Shown here one piece after another: positions 60,260 through 64,000 of a DNA stretch of 64,000 bases. The notes beneath the pieces were generated by a model. That model worked only from the letters and a program-made list of their open reading frames with translations, searched no databases and was not told the DNA's origin. Both the position numbers and the translations under genes were made by a program. Each line of letters starts with the position of its first letter. The first letter of the stretch is position 1. This DNA is from Brevibacterium casei CIP 102111 (GTDB lineage Bacteria > Actinomycetota > Actinomycetes > Actinomycetales > Brevibacteriaceae). The stretch is from contig NZ_FXZC01000003.1 of the NCBI RefSeq assembly GCF_900169275.1, positions 124,001 to 188,000 on the forward strand. The letters are read 5' to 3'.

Positions 60260-61096
60260 TCAGTCGTCGATCGCGGCGGAGTTCTCCTTCTCCATCTCGA
60301 GCGAGCGGTCAGCGGCCGCGGTGACAGCCGCCTCGGCGAGGTCGAAGAGGCCGCCGTCGATGAAGGTGTCGAGCGCGGCCAGGGTGGTCCCGCCCTTGCT
60401 GCTCACAGCCTTCCGGAGGGCCGCGGGGTCGGGGTTGTCGGCCAGCAGGCGTCCGGCGCCGTCGGCGGTGGCGACGACCATCTTCGCTGCGGTCTCCTCG
60501 GTGAGTCCGAGTTTGACCCCGGCTGTGATCATCGCCTCGGCGAGGAGGAAGAAGTAGGCCACACCGGACCCGGAGATCCCGGTCATGGCGGGGATCTCGG
60601 CTTCGTCGAGGGGGACGACGAGGCCTGCGCCCGAGAGCAGCCTGCGCAGAGTCGCAGCGGCGGTCGGGTCGACTCCGGGAGCCGGGGACAGGGCGATGAC
60701 GCCGTGGCCGATCGCGCTCGGGGTGTTCGGCATGATCCGCACGATCGGACTGCTGGGGGCGAGTCGGGCGAGGTCGGCGGCGGAGACACCGGCGGCCATC
60801 GACACGAGCACGGACTGCCCGGTCAGGGCGGGGGCGAGGTCGCGCACGGTCTCGGCCATCATCCACGGCTTGACGCCGAGGAAGACGAAGTCCGCGGATT
60901 CGGCCGCCGCCCGGTTGGCGTCGGGATCATCCTCCACCGAGGTGACGGTCGCTGCGGGCAGGGCGGCGGCGAGGCGCTGCGCCGAGGCGGCGGAGTGCGT
61001 CGTCGCCCGCACCTCGATGCTCGGATCCGCGTCGAGGATGCCCTTGATGAGCGCCGTGCCCATATTGCCGGTGCCGATGGAAGCGATCGTGGTCAT
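60260..61096 (-). CDS. proC: pyrroline-5-carboxylate reductase
   Basis: A 278-residue P5CR making proline with NAD(P)H. The dinucleotide site is IASIGTGNMGTALIKGIL, followed by VFLGVKPWMM, SMAAGVSAADL, VRIMPNTPSAIGHGV and the signature GISGSGVAYFFLLAEAMI with VKLGLTEETA and SKGGTTLAAL. AAAGG lies 14 nt before the ATG. It is a single-gene unit. Confidence 0.96.
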   Translation of the reverse strand: MTTIASIGTGNMGTALIKGILDADPSIEVRATTHSAASAQRLAAALPAATVTSVEDDPDANRAAAESADFVFLGVKPWMMAETVRDLAPALTGQSVLVSMAAGVSAADLARLAPSSPIVRIMPNTPSAIGHGVIALSPAPGVDPTAAATLRRLLSGAGLVVPLDEAEIPAMTGISGSGVAYFFLLAEAMITAGVKLGLTEETAAKMVVATADGAGRLLADNPDPAALRKAVSSKGGTTLAALDTFIDGGLFDLAEAAVTAAADRSLEMEKENSAAIDD

Positions 61097-61262
61097 GGAG
61101 GTCTGCCTTTCTGAAGTCGTCCCTCCCCGATGGTGTCAGAGGAGCCGGTGACCGCGAAATCGGTGCCGCGACCGCGCGACAAGAGTGGGCGGACCTCCGA
61201 AGGGGTGCCCTCCGTGCGGGCACGCCGCAGGCACGGCGCAGGCAGGTGACGAGGTCAGATGG

Positions 61263-62372
61263 TCAGCTCGCGTCGGCGGAGGCGCGCTTCGACGACGCTG
61301 ACCGGTGAGAAGTCCCCGGTTCCGGCGAGGTCTCCGCAGGCGTCGCCTCCCCAGGAGTCGTCGGCTCTGAGTGGGAGGTCCCACCGTCCGGTGCACCAGC
61401 GCCCGCAGCCCCGGTTCCGGAGCCCGCGGACCCCGACCCCTCCCCCGGCACACCGTTGAGTCCGAGGTGCTTGCGGGCGAAGGCGAGGGAGTCGGCGAGC
61501 ATCTGCTCACGGGTGGACTTCTTGGCGACGAAGCGGGTGTTGACCTCGACGACGACGTCGCCGGACCAATTGTGCTTCGCGAGGTACTGGAGCGTCTCGG
61601 CCACCGGCATGGTGCCGGCCCCGGGGACGAGGTGCTCGTCCTTGAGCGAACCCGCACCGTCGGTGAGATGGACGTGGCGCAGGCGGGGGAAGATCTCGGC
61701 GACGGTGTCGAGCGCGTTCATCCCCGCCGTCGAGGCGTGGGAGAAGTCGAAGGTGAGGGCGTCGTAGTCCTCGTCGAGGGGATTCCAGTCGGGGTAGTAG
61801 ACGAGGATCTCACGCACGCCTGCCCGCCACGGGTACATGTTCTCCACCGCGAGGACGACCCCGGTCTCCTCGGAGACCTTCCGAACTCCGTCGACGAAGC
61901 CGCGCGCGTACGCTCCCTGCCACCGGAAGGGCGGGTGGAGGACGACGGTGGTCGCCCCGACCTCGCGGGCGAGGTTCGCGGTGATCCGCAGCTTCTCCCA
62001 GTGGTCCTTGTGGAGCACGCGGGGCAGGAAGAGCAGGGTCGGTGCGTGCAGCGACATGACGTCGAGGCCGGTGTCCGCGGCGAGGCCGGTGATGAGGTCG
62101 ACGTCCCTCGTCTCGGCGTTGTGGGTGACCATGATCTCGACGCCGTCGTAGCCGATCGACGAGGCCTGCGCGAACGTCTCCTCGACGGTCATCGGCGAGA
62201 CCGACGAGGAGGAGAGGCCGATCCTGATCGGGTGGTCGGAGACGTGATGGGTGTCGTGGTCGTAGACCTGGTTCGCCGCGAAGAACTCACGGTGGCGCCG
62301 GGAGTTCGACCGCGCCGAGTTCTTCGTGGTCAGAACCTTGCGTCCCGACTTCGACTTCTTCGCCTTGCTCAT
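61263..62372 (-). CDS. sugar isomerase/epimerase-type TIM-barrel protein
   Basis: A 369-residue AP_endonuc_2/xylose-isomerase-like protein. The barrel (about residues 50-310) has IGLSSSSVSPMTVEETFAQA, YDGVEIMVTHNAETRD, MSLHAPTLLFLPR, VVLHPPFRWQGAYARGF, AVENMYPWRAG, LTFDFSHASTAGM, HVHLTDGAGSLKDEHLVPG and VVEVNTR, with plausible Glu/Asp/His metal ligands. The N-terminus is very basic and the last 60 residues are a Gly/Ser/Thr/Pro-rich tail. The substrate is unknown. The ATG at 62372 is chosen: TAGACT lies 7 nt upstream, while the frame runs far back across the neighbouring gene. Confidence 0.82.
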   Translation of the reverse strand: MSKAKKSKSGRKVLTTKNSARSNSRRHREFFAANQVYDHDTHHVSDHPIRIGLSSSSVSPMTVEETFAQASSIGYDGVEIMVTHNAETRDVDLITGLAADTGLDVMSLHAPTLLFLPRVLHKDHWEKLRITANLAREVGATTVVLHPPFRWQGAYARGFVDGVRKVSEETGVVLAVENMYPWRAGVREILVYYPDWNPLDEDYDALTFDFSHASTAGMNALDTVAEIFPRLRHVHLTDGAGSLKDEHLVPGAGTMPVAETLQYLAKHNWSGDVVVEVNTRFVAKKSTREQMLADSLAFARKHLGLNGVPGEGSGSAGSGTGAAGAGAPDGGTSHSEPTTPGEATPAETSPEPGTSHRSASSKRASADAS

Positions 62373-62379
62373 CTCCACC

Positions 62380-62385
62380 AGTCTA
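62380..62385 (-). promoter_or_regulatory. -10 box of a leaderless promoter (TIM-barrel protein)
   Basis: TAGACT on the minus strand lies 7 nt before the ATG; GGTGGAG in the gap could also act as a ribosome binding site. Confidence 0.4.
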
Positions 62386-62498
62386 GTCCTCCGAGCCCGC
62401 CCTGCCGCTCCGGTTTTCCTCGGAATCGTCCCCTGGCGTCTCCACTTAATCGCCGCCTCGCCGTGGCCCGGGAGGTCCCCCTCGCCGAGGTGACCGGA

Positions 62499-62504
62499 TA
62501 GTCT
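62499..62504 (+). promoter_or_regulatory. -10 box of a leaderless promoter (GNAT gene)
   Basis: TAGTCT lies exactly 6 nt before the ATG at 62511. Confidence 0.5.
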
Positions 62505-62510
62505 GTGCCC

Positions 62511-63050
62511 ATGATCCCTGCCAGCGTCCGTCCCGCCCGCGTCTCCGACGTCCCCCGCCTCGCCGAGATCCACGTCGCCGCATGGCGGGCCGCCTACCGC
62601 GGCATCATGGCCGACGAGTTCCTCGACGGATTGGACGAGGACCGTTTCGCCGCGAACTGGACTCAGGCGCTCAGCGACCCCGACAACCGGGTCCGCAACT
62701 TCGTCGTCGTCGCGGGCGACCGGATCCTCGGCTTCGGCGGGGTGAGCGCACCCCGTGACCCCGCCGAGGTGCTCGACCGTCTCCCCGTCACCGCGGACCT
62801 CGGTCAGCTCGCCCATATCAACCTCGCCCCCGAGGCCTTCGGCACCGGGGTCGCCGCCGTCCTCTTCACGGCGCTCGAGGATGAGCTGCGCCGCGACGGC
62901 TATGCACGCGCCTACCTCATGGTCGCCGAGGGCAACGACCGGGCGATGCGCTTCTACGAGAAGCGGGGGTGGGCGCGCACGGAGATCACGCACGTCTACG
63001 ACGGCGTCGAACCCGCGGTGCCCGAGCGGATGTACACGGTCGAGCTCTGA
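62511..63050 (+). CDS. GNAT-family N-acetyltransferase
   Basis: A 179-residue acetyltransferase. It starts VRPARVSDVPRLAEIHVAAW, with RILGFGGVSAPRDP, the acetyl-CoA-binding strand and loop LAHINLAPEAFGTGVAAVLF (the Q/R-x-x-G-x-G/A loop appears as EAFGTGVA), and EGNDRAMRFYEKRGWARTE, the typical C-terminal GNAT block. The substrate is unknown. The ATG is preferred over a GTG two codons upstream because of the -10 spacing. Confidence 0.9.
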   Translation: MIPASVRPARVSDVPRLAEIHVAAWRAAYRGIMADEFLDGLDEDRFAANWTQALSDPDNRVRNFVVVAGDRILGFGGVSAPRDPAEVLDRLPVTADLGQLAHINLAPEAFGTGVAAVLFTALEDELRRDGYARAYLMVAEGNDRAMRFYEKRGWARTEITHVYDGVEPAVPERMYTVEL

Positions 63051-63127
63051 GTCCGGCCGCCTCGGCGGGGGTCTGGTCCGCTGACCCGAGGATCGGCACC
63101 TGCGCACACCCGCCCCAGCAGCCCGAA

Positions 63128-63165
63128 GGGCGCCCAGCCACCCGGCGAAGGGTGGCTGAGCGCCC
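63128..63165. terminator. hairpin between the GNAT gene and glpK
   Basis: GGGCGCCCAGCCACCC (63128-63143) and GGGTGGCTGAGCGCCC (63150-63165) pair over 16 bp with one G-U. It lies between two convergent genes and can serve both. A GCGGCTCAGA direct repeat follows at about 63171 and 63196. Confidence 0.75.
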
Positions 63166-63228
63166 GGACGGCGGCTCAGATGGCGCGGTTGAGGTGCGGC
63201 TCAGACCGCGCGACCGAGTTCGTGCGAC

Positions 63229-64000
63229 TCAGCCGTAGAGCTCCTCGACGTCCTCGTCGACCCAGCCCTTGGACTTGTCGACGGCCTTGTTCCACAGGCG
63301 GTAGACACGGGCCACGGTCTCGTCGTCCATCTCCGGCTCCCAGCGCTTGTCCTCGTGCCAGTTGTTCTTCACGTCCTCCTCGCCGCTCCAGAACTTCACG
63401 GCGATGCCCGCTGCGTACGCGGCACCCAGCGCCGTGGTCTCGATGACCTCGGGGCGGATGACGGGCACGCCGAGGAGGTCGGCCTGGAACTGCATGAGCG
63501 TCTCGTTGGCGACCATGCCGCCGTCGACCTTGAGCTCGGTGAGCTCGACGCCGGAGTCGAGGTTCATCGCATCGAGGACCTCACGTGACTGGAAGGCGAC
63601 CGATTCGAGGGCGGCCCGGGCGATGTGGTTTTTATTGACGTACCGGGTGAGGCCGACGATGACGCCGCGGGCGTCGGACTCCCAGTGCGGGGCGAAGAGA
63701 CCGGAGAACGCGGGCACGATGTAGCAGCCGCCGTTGTCCTCGACCTGCTTCGCGAGCACCTCGACCTCGGGGGCGTCCTTGATGAGTCCGAGGTTGTCGC
63801 GGATCCACTGGACGAGCGAACCGGTCACGGCCACCGATCCCTCGAGGGCGTAGACCGCGTCGTCCTCGCCGATCTTGTACGCCACGGTCGTGAGCAGGCC
63901 GTTCTTGCTCGCCACCGGTTCGGTGCCGGTGTTGATGAGCATGAAGTTGCCGGTGCCGTAGGTGTTCTTCGCCTGCCCCTTCTCGAAGCACGCCTGCCCG
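63229..64000 (-). CDS. glpK: glycerol kinase (C-terminal part, runs off window)
   Basis: The last 256 residues of a FGGY-family glycerol kinase, which phosphorylates glycerol to glycerol-3-phosphate. Visible features are [15 protein letters not shown] (the phosphate-binding turn), [40 protein letters not shown] and the ATP-site motif [20 protein letters not shown], with [19 protein letters not shown]. The C-terminus is complete. The start lies outside the window. The glycerophosphodiesterase at 8123 would feed the same pool. Confidence 0.96.
   Translation of the reverse strand, partial: GQACFEKGQAKNTYGTGNFMLINTGTEPVASKNGLLTTVAYKIGEDDAVYALEGSVAVTGSLVQWIRDNLGLIKDAPEVEVLAKQVEDNGGCYIVPAFSGLFAPHWESDARGVIVGLTRYVNKNHIARAALESVAFQSREVLDAMNLDSGVELTELKVDGGMVANETLMQFQADLLGVPVIRPEVIETTALGAAYAAGIAVKFWSGEEDVKNNWHEDKRWEPEMDDETVARVYRLWNKAVDKSKGWVDEDVEELYG

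Noticed and set aside
1..64000. CRISPR array, prophage, integrated plasmid or rRNA operon
   Set aside because: No regularly spaced repeats, phage or plasmid genes, or rRNA sequence were seen.

Overview
This 64 kb window is chromosomal sequence of a high-GC Actinomycetota. Menaquinone as the only visible quinone, a tiny bS22-type ribosomal protein, a RamA-type acetate regulator beside an acetate symporter, and a Rex-headed heme operon all fit this group. Gene content suggests Micrococcales and most likely a Brevibacterium relative; that genus call is inference. Genes are dense on both strands, often with 1-8 nt start/stop overlaps, and no phage, integrase, transposase or CRISPR array was seen.

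Layout. 1-3.4 kb: inositol-type catabolism (partial iolD and an aldehyde dehydrogenase) divergent from a LacI regulator with two matching operators. 3.4-12.3 kb: two alpha/beta hydrolase or condensation-type genes, an unrecognised membrane protein, a YkvA-like protein, tRNA-Met and tRNA-Thr, a glycerophosphodiesterase, a transporter plus M20 amidohydrolase pair, a DUF1992 protein and tRNA-Tyr. 12.4-16.5 kb: YajQ, then metF-metE for methionine synthesis. 16.5-23.6 kb: a TetR/hydrolase divergent pair, an alarmone synthetase with ferredoxin reductase FprA, RarD, and a YtrA-type regulator with its ABC exporter.

23.6-36.6 kb is a menaquinone locus: polyprenyl diphosphate synthase, a geranylgeranyl-reductase-like (MenJ-type) enzyme, menG, menF, menD, menC, menB, menE and menA, with an Ag85-fold esterase and a lipoprotein in the middle. 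36.6-39.3 kb holds small membrane proteins, a MarR/SDR pair and a palindromic intergenic repeat. 39.3-52.2 kb is a long minus-strand series: bS22, a glutaredoxin-like protein, rex, a hemA-hemC fusion, a CobA-like/hemD fusion, hemB, a MarR regulator, hemL, a phosphatase, then the cytochrome c maturation genes resA, ccdA, resB and ccsB. It links redox sensing, heme synthesis and cytochrome assembly.

52.3-64 kb: an AcuC-type deacetylase divergent from a TrkH/TrkA potassium system, an AbiEi/DUF559-like putative nuclease gene bracketed by related 60-bp palindromes, actP-DUF485 divergent from a RamA-like regulator, proC, a TIM-barrel sugar isomerase-like protein, a GNAT acetyltransferase and the 3-prime part of glpK.

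The strongest cross-cutting signal is regulatory. At 16 starts a TANNNT-like -10 box lies exactly 6 or 7 nt upstream of the start codon, the geometry of leaderless transcription, and this was used to correct several starts. Other items for a second look are the HemA-HemC fusion, a condensation-GNAT fusion, a synthetase-only alarmone enzyme with an OB-like tail, and the palindrome-bracketed nuclease-like gene.
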